DNA of 64,000 nt. It comes from an uncultured Halomonas sp. Its GTDB lineage: Bacteria > Pseudomonadota > Gammaproteobacteria > Pseudomonadales > Halomonadaceae. The stretch covers positions 228,572 through 292,571 of the forward strand of contig NZ_CANMTQ010000005.1 in the NCBI RefSeq assembly GCF_947500835.1. The letters are read 5' to 3'. Position numbers and translations under genes: made by a program. The notes beneath the pieces are model-generated. The model worked only from the letters and a program-made list of their open reading frames with translations. It was not told the origin of the DNA and searched no databases. The first letter of the stretch is position 1. Each line of letters begins with the position of its first letter. Positions 37,362 to 44,547 of the stretch are shown piece after piece.

Positions 37362-37796
37362 TCAGTGATCACCGGTCCAGCTAATCTGGAACGACTTCAT
37401 GAAGGGCTTGCCATCGACCATGACCGGCTTGTCTACGTCGGTGTTGCCCGGCCCGAATTCATACTCCCCTTTCGTACCCGTATCTTCATGCAACATGACG
37501 ACTATTTTTTCGCCTGACTCAGTATCCCTATCCAGCACGATGCCGATACGTTCCTGAGACCCTTTTTTGATCTGGGTATGACCGATGGATTCCGGCACTA
37601 CCGGGTTGCCTTCATCGTCAACCTCGTGCGCCACCACGAACCCATCGACATTCGATACAAGCTTGGCGATGGTGATGTCGCCACCCGGTTCCTGAAGTTC
37701 GATTTCCATGCTCGGTGCATCGCCCTCACTGGCCATTGCCACACCCATGGGTAGCAACATCAAGCTCGCGAGTAAGGATGCGCTGACAATTTTCAT
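37362..37796 (-). CDS. Secreted DUF7282-like protein
   Basis: From ATG 37796 the protein is 144 residues with a signal peptide ending near MAMASEG (residue 22). The remainder, VSNVDGFVVAHEVDDEGNP...IGIVLDRD...VVMLHEDTGTKGEYEFG, resembles the DUF7282 domain, known mainly from halophilic archaea and some bacteria, of unknown function. The sequence is acidic, as expected of an exported protein in a halophile. Upstream in-frame residues from 38033 overlap the nrdJb end and are not used. It is downstream of nrdJb by 161 bases and may be independent. Confidence 0.7.
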   Translation of the reverse strand: MKIVSASLLASLMLLPMGVAMASEGDAPSMEIELQEPGGDITIAKLVSNVDGFVVAHEVDDEGNPVVPESIGHTQIKKGSQERIGIVLDRDTESGEKIVVMLHEDTGTKGEYEFGPGNTDVDKPVMVDGKPFMKSFQISWTGDH

Positions 37797-37957
37797 CGTG
37801 TACCTCCTTGTGGTTATGCTTCTAATTACAGTGTAGCCATTTTCTGCAGGCACGCTCTGAATGTGTCCGCGCGTGATCCCATCACCCAGCTTCATGCCCC
37901 AACTTAATGATCCAGCAGCGTCACAATGATGTGACGGGACTATTTCACCCGCATTTT

Positions 37958-38725
37958 TCACCCGCATTTCGACCAGCCGCAGCCCGCGTAGCAGGTCGGG
38001 CAGCCATCCATCATGATCAACTCGCCGCGACACTCCGGGCAGTGACCCACCACCGCGGCCCCGGCGCTTCCCCCGTTGTTCTGAACATCGTTTTCTTCGG
38101 CGGCCGGCGGTTGCCAGGGATGGCCATGCATAAGACGCTGGGCGTAACGCTGAGCCAGTTCTTCCACGGGTACCTGGATACCATCGGCGTCCACGAATCC
38201 ACGGCGATACAGTATCTGCTGGATGGACCAGGCAATGGCTGATACTTCAGAGTCGTGAAACATGGGCTTGTTCCAGCGGTTCATGCCGCATCGCACCAGG
38301 CCTTTGTCCCAGGCTACCTTGCGCAGATCCGCCAGGGCCTGGGTGACGTAACCGCCCCGGGCGGCTAACGACAGGCTGCGCATGGTGGCGGTGATCCATT
38401 GATGCTCGCTGGAAAGCTGGCCCGAGGGAAAGAAGAACTCCACCGGGCGTTCAATGACTACCTGCTTGCCATTGAGCACCCCTTCCACCGGCATGAAGGC
38501 CACCAGCACATAGACCTTCTTGCGACCTTCGGCGCCAACATAGGAGATCTTTTCGGAGACCGCCTCAAGCGTACCTTCCGGGCGCGATGGAATGCGCAGC
38601 GTCAACGGGTCTTCTTCGCTTAACGGCAACTCTGCTTGCAGTCCTGTCTGCAACCCTGCATTCGATTCGGCCTGGGGCTGCTTGACGTGATACCCCACGA
38701 TCCTGGATTTAATTTCGACGGTCAT
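37958..38725 (-). CDS. nrdJb: Class II ribonucleotide reductase small part (NrdJb)
   Basis: The 255-residue protein corresponds to the second half of the split adenosylcobalamin-dependent reductase, as in Pseudomonas aeruginosa. It has the TSCPD-type region (GGYVTQALADLRKVAWDKGLVRCG) and ends with CPECRGELIMMDGCPTCYAGCGWSKCG-like cysteine pairs (positions about 230-255) that shuttle reducing power from thioredoxin to the active site. ATG 38725 has GAGGAG seven bases upstream; a GTG one codon earlier is less likely. It follows nrdJa by 57 bases and should be co-transcribed with it. Confidence 0.85.
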   Translation of the reverse strand: MTVEIKSRIVGYHVKQPQAESNAGLQTGLQAELPLSEEDPLTLRIPSRPEGTLEAVSEKISYVGAEGRKKVYVLVAFMPVEGVLNGKQVVIERPVEFFFPSGQLSSEHQWITATMRSLSLAARGGYVTQALADLRKVAWDKGLVRCGMNRWNKPMFHDSEVSAIAWSIQQILYRRGFVDADGIQVPVEELAQRYAQRLMHGHPWQPPAAEENDVQNNGGSAGAAVVGHCPECRGELIMMDGCPTCYAGCGWSKCG

Positions 38726-38782
38726 CACAAGGCTCCTCTATAAACGGGCATGATGCTGAATTCACGGTGCGTTGGGGCGCTG

Positions 38783-41700
38783 TCACCACTTGCCATAGTT
38801 GCCTTCCTTCAACGCATCGTAGAGGTTGGCGACATTGTGTTCCTCGCCGTCATAGACCACTTTCTCATTGCCTGAAAGCTCGATGGACTCGCCGTTTTCC
38901 AGCTCGAACACATAGGTGGTATTGTTCAAGTCTTCTTCGCGTACCAGTACGCCCTGTATGTTCTCGGGATTGAAGCGGAAGGTAGTGCAACCCTTGAGCC
39001 TGCTTTCATAGGCATCCAGGTACAGATCCTTGAACGCCTCATAAGGGAAGTTCGTGGGGACGTTGACGGTCTTGGAAATGGCCGAATCGATCCAGGTCTG
39101 GGCCGCTGCCTGTACCGCCACGTGCTGTTTTGGCGTCACCGCATCTGCGGTAATGAAATAATCCGGCAGATCGCTTTCCACCGCGTCCGCAGCCACGAAA
39201 TGGCGATAGGCGGCAAGTTCGAAGGAGACGACTTCGACCTGCTCCTTGGTCTTCTTCCCGGCTTGTATGATGTTGCGATAATAGCGATGGGAGAATGACG
39301 GCTCGATGCCGTTGGAGGCATTGTTACCGAGCGACAGGCTGATGGTACCGGTCGGCGCAATGGAAGAGTGATGGGTAAAGCGCGCGCCGTGCTCGGCGAG
39401 TGCGCCGACAAGTTCTGGCTCCACCTCGGCGATCTTCTGCATGTAGTGGCTGTAGCGGGCATGCAGGATACGCCCAGGCACCTGGTCGCCGATCTCGTAG
39501 CCGTCTTTGGCCAGCTGCGGGCGCTCCCGCATCATCTTGGGCGTGATCTCGATCTCCTCTGCCAGGATAGGCGCCATGCCCTTTTCCCTGGAAAGCTCCA
39601 GCGCCACCTTCCAGCCTTCGAGGGCAAGGGTCCGGCTCACCTTATCGGTGAAAGCCAGAGAGTCATCGCTGCCGTAGCGCATCTTGAGCATGGTCATGGT
39701 CGAACCGAGACCCAAAAAGCCCATGCCATGACGCCGCTTGGCCTCGATCTCACGCTGCTGACCGGGCAGTGGCAAGCCAGCGATCTCCACCACGTTATCG
39801 AGCATCCGGGTAAAGATCGCCACCACCTTGCGATAGCGTTCCCAATCGAAGCGCGGATTGTCGCCGAAGGGCTCGATCACGAACCGGGTCAGGTTGATCG
39901 AACCCAGCAGGCACGCGCCTTCGGGGGGAAGTGGCTGCTCACCGCAATTATGTGCATGAAAACCGTTTGCATCAAAAGCATTGATTCCTGGCACCTGAAC
40001 ATCATAAACGTTCTCACTACCTGCCCACTCAGTTCCCACCACGCGAGCGACAAAGCGTTCGCGATTCAAACGTCGACGATAATTGCTGAGCAAGGTTTCA
40101 AGCCTGGTCTGTTTCTCGCAATCGCCAAAACCAACGCTCTTGGCAAAGCATTCAAGATTCTCGCCGGTAATGATCAACTCATGCTGCGGCATGGTCGCAT
40201 AGTCGCGATATCCGCCACGGCCATCCGGTAGCCGCCGCCGGGTCGCAGCGCGTCGATCATGATAAAGGCAAGAAACGATGCCCAGTCGATGGAGCATGCG
40301 CTGTACGGCCTCGAGCCGTGACAGATCAGATTGAGCTAAACGAACACTACCGCCCTTGGCCTGACTCCCTTGCACCGAACCATCGGCATCGAAGAAGCCA
40401 CGCAGGAAGCCACGATAGGCGTCAGAGGACGCTTGCTCCAGGTTTGCGGTAATGGCCTTGTTGCCAGGCTGCATTCCCATGTCCAGCGCCAACTCGCGCA
40501 GCGCCGACGTCGCCAGACGATATTCGTTGCGGCCTTTTATCTTCTGCCAACCTGAGAAGTCGGCACGATGCGGTAGAGTACGGGCGGCATTTTCCGCTAA
40601 CGCCATGACTGAGCAAACCCCTGCACTGAGGTCGGCACCAGCGTCACCATTTGCGACTGCCGCCGCAGACCAGACAGAGAGAATGGCTTTGTCGCTCTTG
40701 AGCGTGCCATCACCAATCAGCAACCCAAGCAGATAGCCTTGATCTTCGCTCAACGCTCCAGGCCATTTGGCATGAGTTCGATGGTCGTTAAGCAAAACTC
40801 GGTCTCCCTCGCGCAACTCGCTGGCGGCACACCACTGGGTATCGGTGCGATAGCGCGTGAAGGAAGACACGCGTCGTACCCGATGGTCGCTGGTGAGCTT
40901 TAGGCTGTATCCTTCCGCGGTACGAAGCTTGACTACCGATTTTTGGGCCGTCAGGAAAAACCCTTCCGGTCCGCTTTGATGGGCCATGCCATCGACGATG
41001 GCCTCAAAGGGGCGTCCGACTAATTGACTCACCTGTCTGGGCCCCTCGGAGGTCTGAACCCAGGTATCCGCTGTCACACATGGATTGGTCGCCCGAATCT
41101 CTTCGCAGAACCAGTTGTTGTTCATGCGGTTGACCTGGTCGATCAGGATGAAGCCGGGTTCGGCGAAGTCGTAGGTGGAAGACATGATGGTATCCCACAG
41201 CTCCCGGGCCTTGATCACCTCGACGATGCGACAGGCCACCCGGCCTTCGTCGTCGAGGGTGTAGCCCGGCTCGATCACCGGCCAGTCGCGATAGATCAGC
41301 TCATCTTGCTTGACGTCCTCCTTTTCACCGGGATGCAGCGGAAACGCCAGGGGCCAGTCGGCATTCTGCTTGACCGCTTCGATGAACTCATCGGTGATCA
41401 GCAGGCTCAGGTTGAACTGCCGCAGACGCCCGGCTTCGCGCTTGGCCTCGATGAATTCCTTGACGTCCGGATGGCCGACATCGAAGGTCGCCATCTGCGC
41501 CCCGCGACGACCGCCGGCGGAAGCCACGGTGAAGCACATCTTGTCGTAGATATCCATGAACGCCAGCGGGCCGTTGGTACCCGCCCCGGCACCGAACACG
41601 AAGGCCCCCTTGTGGCGCAGGGTGGAAAATTCGTAACCGATGCCACACCCTGCCTTCAGCGTCATGCCCGCATCCACTACGGAACCGAGGATGTCCTGCA

Positions 41701-42028
41701 TGGAGTCGCGAATGGTGCGCGATACGGTGCAGTTGATCAGGCTGACCGCGGGCTTGTAATCCTCGGCGCCGGCATTGGAGAGAATCCGCCCTGCGGGGAT
41801 GGCGCCATTTTCCAGGGCCCAGCGAAATTTCTCCAGCCATTCGGCAGCCTTGTCGCCTTCGACTGCCGCCAGGGCGCGAGCCACTCGTTCGTAAGTCGCC
41901 CGGACATCCTTGTCGACAGGCCGCTGGTGACGGTCCTTCAAGCGATACTTGGAGTCCCAGATATCACGAGAGGGTACCTGCAACGGTACCTCATTGGATG
42001 TCTTGACGGCGTTGGCGGAAGTGCTCAT
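38783..42028 (-). CDS. nrdJa: Class II ribonucleotide reductase catalytic chain with intein (NrdJa)
   Basis: The frame encodes 1081 residues; removing a 378-residue intein (317-694) leaves a 703-residue enzyme, close to the usual NrdJa size. It reduces ribonucleotides with an adenosylcobalamin radical and needs no oxygen. Extein motifs include SLINCTVSRT (a redox cysteine), GAGAGTNGPLAFMDIYDKMC, and NPCGEQPLPPEGACLLGSINL rebuilt across the splice point, whose Cys is the thiyl-radical residue. SSIAPTGTISLSLGNNASNG near 870 binds phosphate. Paired NrdR-like boxes at 42236-42276 suggest NrdR repression. Its partner NrdJb lies directly downstream. Confidence 0.93.
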   Translation of the reverse strand: MSTSANAVKTSNEVPLQVPSRDIWDSKYRLKDRHQRPVDKDVRATYERVARALAAVEGDKAAEWLEKFRWALENGAIPAGRILSNAGAEDYKPAVSLINCTVSRTIRDSMQDILGSVVDAGMTLKAGCGIGYEFSTLRHKGAFVFGAGAGTNGPLAFMDIYDKMCFTVASAGGRRGAQMATFDVGHPDVKEFIEAKREAGRLRQFNLSLLITDEFIEAVKQNADWPLAFPLHPGEKEDVKQDELIYRDWPVIEPGYTLDDEGRVACRIVEVIKARELWDTIMSSTYDFAEPGFILIDQVNRMNNNWFCEEIRATNPCVTADTWVQTSEGPRQVSQLVGRPFEAIVDGMAHQSGPEGFFLTAQKSVVKLRTAEGYSLKLTSDHRVRRVSSFTRYRTDTQWCAASELREGDRVLLNDHRTHAKWPGALSEDQGYLLGLLIGDGTLKSDKAILSVWSAAAVANGDAGADLSAGVCSVMALAENAARTLPHRADFSGWQKIKGRNEYRLATSALRELALDMGMQPGNKAITANLEQASSDAYRGFLRGFFDADGSVQGSQAKGGSVRLAQSDLSRLEAVQRMLHRLGIVSCLYHDRRAATRRRLPDGRGGYRDYATMPQHELIITGENLECFAKSVGFGDCEKQTRLETLLSNYRRRLNRERFVARVVGTEWAGSENVYDVQVPGINAFDANGFHAHNCGEQPLPPEGACLLGSINLTRFVIEPFGDNPRFDWERYRKVVAIFTRMLDNVVEIAGLPLPGQQREIEAKRRHGMGFLGLGSTMTMLKMRYGSDDSLAFTDKVSRTLALEGWKVALELSREKGMAPILAEEIEITPKMMRERPQLAKDGYEIGDQVPGRILHARYSHYMQKIAEVEPELVGALAEHGARFTHHSSIAPTGTISLSLGNNASNGIEPSFSHRYYRNIIQAGKKTKEQVEVVSFELAAYRHFVAADAVESDLPDYFITADAVTPKQHVAVQAAAQTWIDSAISKTVNVPTNFPYEAFKDLYLDAYESRLKGCTTFRFNPENIQGVLVREEDLNNTTYVFELENGESIELSGNEKVVYDGEEHNVANLYDALKEGNYGKW
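39947..41080 (-). mobile_element. Intein with LAGLIDADG homing endonuclease in NrdJa
   Basis: The 378-residue insertion starts with Cys1 (CVTADTWVQTSEG) and ends in His-Asn before the extein Cys. Splicing block B is visible as LKLTSDHRV (T-x-x-H). Two LAGLIDADG helices appear, YLLGLLIGDGTL and RGFLRGFFDADGSV, so the endonuclease may be active. Local base composition looks less GC-rich than the flanking extein. The insertion is between Pro and the catalytic Cys of NPCGE. Joining 41081 to 39946 restores the reductase frame exactly. Confidence 0.93.
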
Positions 42029-42235
42029 GAGGAGAAATCTCCAGACATTCTGAAATTAAGAAGAACCGAGGCCAGCGAATAGCCTGTCGGCAGAAATCGA
42101 GTAAGAAATGAATCAAATGCAACCATTTCTCTGATGGCGCAAGGTGCTTGAATGCGGGCCATCCTAATCACCCTTGGCTCCATCAATCATGACTCACATC
42201 AAGAAAGTGTCATTTCTTACCTGTAAGCATGACTA

Positions 42236-42276
42236 CCACATATAGAACCAGCAACAGCAATAAGCACAATATATGT
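42236..42276 (-). promoter_or_regulatory. Pair of NrdR-like boxes before nrdJa
   Basis: CCACATATAG (42236-42245) and CAATATATGT (42267-42276) each match 8 of 10 core NrdR positions and are 31 bases apart, the same spacing as at nrdD. They lie about 210 bases before the nrdJa start, implying a long leader. The rest of the 42029-42428 gap shows no gene. Confidence 0.5.
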
Positions 42277-42377
42277 CTTTCATTTCGAATTTTCAGCCCT
42301 GTCCGATAGTGATACCCTCAATTCCAATACATTGTTTCTCTTTGCCTGTTAATGGATGGTGATTGCCGCAATACATT

Positions 42378-42418
42378 CCGAGCTTTAAGATGTGTAATAT
42401 ATGCATCTTAAAGCTCGG
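42378..42418 (+). promoter_or_regulatory. NsrR-like operator inside a large palindrome, before ferredoxin-norEF
   Basis: Perfect 15-bp arms (CCGAGCTTTAAGATG and complement) flank an 11-base centre. The inner 23 bases (42387-42409) fit the NsrR 11-1-11 pattern, with right half ATATGCATCTT matching AAATGCATCTT at 10 of 11. TAATAT at 42395-42400 could be the -10. The right arm ends against the ribosome site GGGAGATG of the ferredoxin gene. Confidence 0.65.
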
Positions 42419-42428
42419 GAGATGAAAC

Positions 42429-42752
42429 ATGACCTTCGTCGTCACCGAAAACTGCATCAAGTGCAAGTACACCGACTGCGTGGAAGTCTGTCCCGTGGAT
42501 TGCTTCTATGAGGGTCCCAATTTCCTGGTAATCCATCCGGACGAGTGCATCGATTGCGCACTATGTGAGCCGGAATGCCCGGCGGAGGCAATCTTCGCCG
42601 AAGACGAGCTACCCGACTCACAGCGTCATTTTATCGAGCTCAACGCGGAACTGGCCGAGCAGTGGCCGGTCATCACCGAGAAGCAGGATCCGCCTAAAGA
42701 CGCTGAAGAGTGGGATGGCGTTCCTGACAAACTGCCCCATCTTGAACGCTGA
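42429..42752 (+). CDS. fdxA: Seven-iron ferredoxin (FdxA type)
   Basis: The 107-residue cytosolic ferredoxin begins [28 protein letters not shown] and continues with [17 protein letters not shown]. This is the pattern of ferredoxins holding one [3Fe-4S] and one [4Fe-4S] cluster, with a C-terminal extension typical of the Azotobacter FdI group. It is the first gene of a plus-strand unit with the DUF4870-like gene, norE and norF, behind an NsrR-like operator. An electron-donor role under NO stress is inference from that setting. Confidence 0.9.
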   Translation: MTFVVTENCIKCKYTDCVEVCPVDCFYEGPNFLVIHPDECIDCALCEPECPAEAIFAEDELPDSQRHFIELNAELAEQWPVITEKQDPPKDAEEWDGVPDKLPHLER

Positions 42753-42765
42753 AAAGGGAGGACGC

Positions 42766-43209
42766 ATGCCAACCAATCTCGAACGAAACGAAGACGACTT
42801 CGCCGCTCTCAAAGCCAACTCACCGGGCCGCGGCGCTGCTGTGTTGATCTATGCCCTGTACCTGGGCAGCATCATGGCCGTGGTCACGGCACCGATTGGT
42901 GTCGCGATCGCTCACTTCAAGCTGGGGCGCGGCGCCGAGTGGGTCGATACGCACCTGCGATTCCAGATTCGCACCTTCTGGCTGGGGATCGTGGCGGGTG
43001 GCATTGGACTGCTGCTGTGGAATCTGCTGGGCTATTTTAATGCCGCTCCGGGCATCGCCTGGGGGTTGGGCTATTTGTTCTTCATGTTGTGCCTGATATG
43101 GATGGTGGCGCGCTGCGGCGTGGGCATTCATCGCCTGATGGCCAACCGCCCCATCGACAATCCGCGCAGCCTGACTTTCGGTGGCGCCTCGGTGAGTTTC
43201 CATGACTGA
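42766..43209 (+). CDS. DUF4870-like membrane protein
   Basis: The 147-residue protein has about four hydrophobic segments. The core AIAHFKLGRGAEWVDTHLRFQIRTFWLGIVAGG resembles DUF4870/Tic20-type proteins, in which a region of this kind joins membrane helices. The C-terminal HRLMANRPIDNPRSLTFG also fits. ATG 42766 follows AAGGGAGGACGC. Its end overlaps norE by eight bases, so it belongs to the ferredoxin-norEF unit. The function is unknown. Confidence 0.7.
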   Translation: MPTNLERNEDDFAALKANSPGRGAAVLIYALYLGSIMAVVTAPIGVAIAHFKLGRGAEWVDTHLRFQIRTFWLGIVAGGIGLLLWNLLGYFNAAPGIAWGLGYLFFMLCLIWMVARCGVGIHRLMANRPIDNPRSLTFGGASVSFHD

Positions 43210-43831
43210 ATCGCAACACGGCCAGCCTGGACAGAACGACGCCTTGACGGACAACGCTATCAAAAGCAACGCCGTTGATACCGATAGCGACTGGGGCCCG
43301 CTATCCGCCCTGCCCGGCAACCCCTTGATGTGGGTGCTGATCCTGAGCGAAATGCTGGTGTTTGCCGCCGCCTTTGGCCTCTACGCCTGGATGCGCGCCG
43401 CGGAGCAGCCACTTTTCGATGCCTCCCAGCAGCAGCTCGACCCCATCATGGGCGGCCTGAATACCATGGTGCTGTTGACCAGCGGCCTGTTTGCGGCGCT
43501 GGCAGTGAATGCGGTGGCGCAAGGCCGAATACGCCACAGCCGGCGTTGGCTGCTGGCGACCATGACGCTCGGCGCGATATTCTGCGCAATCAAGGTCGTC
43601 GAATACATCGACAAGTTCAGTGCCGGCCTGACGCCTGACACCAACACCTTCTTCGCCTTCTATTACCTGCTGACCGGCTTTCATTTCGCTCACGTGCTGT
43701 TCGGGCTGGGGGTGCTTGCCCTGGTGACCTGGCGCACCACGCTTGCCAATGTGGAGACCGCCACGGCCTTCTGGCACATGGTCGATCTGATCTGGATTCT
43801 GCTCTACCCGCTGATTTATCTATTGAGATAA
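43202..43831 (+). CDS. norE: NorE, cytochrome oxidase subunit III family
   Basis: The 209-residue membrane protein has five helices of the haem-copper oxidase subunit III family (LPGNPLMWVLILSEMLVFAAAFGLY near the N-terminus and LTGFHFAHVLFGLGVLAL near the C-terminus). NorE supports, but is not essential for, nitric oxide reductase activity in denitrifiers. The start overlaps the preceding gene. A quinol oxidase subunit III is the alternative, but the norF and nor neighbours favour NorE. Confidence 0.85.
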   Translation: MTESQHGQPGQNDALTDNAIKSNAVDTDSDWGPLSALPGNPLMWVLILSEMLVFAAAFGLYAWMRAAEQPLFDASQQQLDPIMGGLNTMVLLTSGLFAALAVNAVAQGRIRHSRRWLLATMTLGAIFCAIKVVEYIDKFSAGLTPDTNTFFAFYYLLTGFHFAHVLFGLGVLALVTWRTTLANVETATAFWHMVDLIWILLYPLIYLLR

Positions 43832-43852
43832 CCATTTGCCGAGTTAACCAAG

Positions 43853-44155
43853 ATGACGACGCATCCCACTACCCGCCGCCTGACGATTACCTGGATCATC
43901 CTGATGGTGCTGACACTGGTATCGATGATCTCCGCCCGGCTCGACGCCGAGGATCAGTGGCTGGCATTGCCGCTCTGGTCGGCGCTGCTGGTATTGATCA
44001 GCACCGGCTTCAAGGCGCACCAGGTGTTGATGATCTATCTCAACCTGCGTGTCTCGTCACCTGCCTGGAAAGGTGCTTTCCTGGGGCTGGCGCTGGTGAT
44101 CCTGGGGTTGATCCTGTCGGGCTATCTCGCTGCACGCGCCAACCTTCTTGGCTGA
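43853..44155 (+). CDS. norF: NorF-like, cytochrome oxidase subunit IV family
   Basis: This 100-residue protein has three membrane helices (LTITWIILMVLTLVSM, LWSALLVLISTGFKAHQVLMIYL and LGLALVILGLILSGYLAA). The middle one with FKAHQVLMIYLNLR fits the small subunit IV/NorF family that accompanies NorE. It is the last gene of the NsrR-controlled unit, 21 bases after norE. Confidence 0.78.
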   Translation: MTTHPTTRRLTITWIILMVLTLVSMISARLDAEDQWLALPLWSALLVLISTGFKAHQVLMIYLNLRVSSPAWKGAFLGLALVILGLILSGYLAARANLLG

Positions 44156-44169
44156 TCGTTCTTGGCTGA

Positions 44170-44376
44170 TCAGGGCTGCCGGCGCCGTTTCGGGTCGGCG
44201 CGCACCCAATCGTCCAGCCGTCGCGCCAGGACCATCAAGCCATAGACGATAAAGGGCGCGGGAAAGATCATCGCCACGCCCCAATCCTTCGTATTGATTA
44301 TCCAGGCTACCGGAATCACCACCGCCAGAAAGACCAAACCACCTATCAGTATCGCGACCACGGCGCGCATGTTCAT
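44170..44376 (-). CDS. Small two-helix membrane protein downstream of norD
   Basis: From ATG 44376 the protein has 68 residues: helix one AVVAILIGGLVFLAVVIPVAWII, a short loop, helix two VAMIFPAPFIVYGLMVLA, and a basic tail RADPKRRRQP. A second ATG two codons later is possible. It is in the norCBQD direction, 171 bases past norD with a palindromic repeat between. No family was recognised; it may support the NO reductase. Confidence 0.55.
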   Translation of the reverse strand: MNMRAVVAILIGGLVFLAVVIPVAWIINTKDWGVAMIFPAPFIVYGLMVLARRLDDWVRADPKRRRQP

Positions 44377-44433
44377 GTAACTCTTTCCCAAGGAAGCGCT
44401 GAAGAAATCGGCGAGCGGTTCAAGCGCAAGGCG

Positions 44434-44484
44434 CCCGGAGCACAGGAACCGGAGCATATGGGTATATGTGGGATTCCGACCGGG
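44434..44484. repeat. Palindromic intergenic repeat between norD and a small membrane gene
   Basis: Arms CCCGG/CCGGG enclose GGAACC...GGATTCC and a central ATATGGGTATAT. It looks like a subtype of the palindromes at 6938 and 46560 but shares little sequence with them. Confidence 0.45.
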
Positions 44485-44547
44485 CTGGCGCACCAGCACC
44501 GCGTAACGCAGTGATTGAGACGCGTAGACATTTATTCGGTGTTTCCT

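Noticed and set aside
42186..42199. ATGACTCACATCAA as an FNR box before the ferredoxin or nrdJa gene
   Set aside because: Two mismatches and poor symmetry; no -10 in place for either gene.
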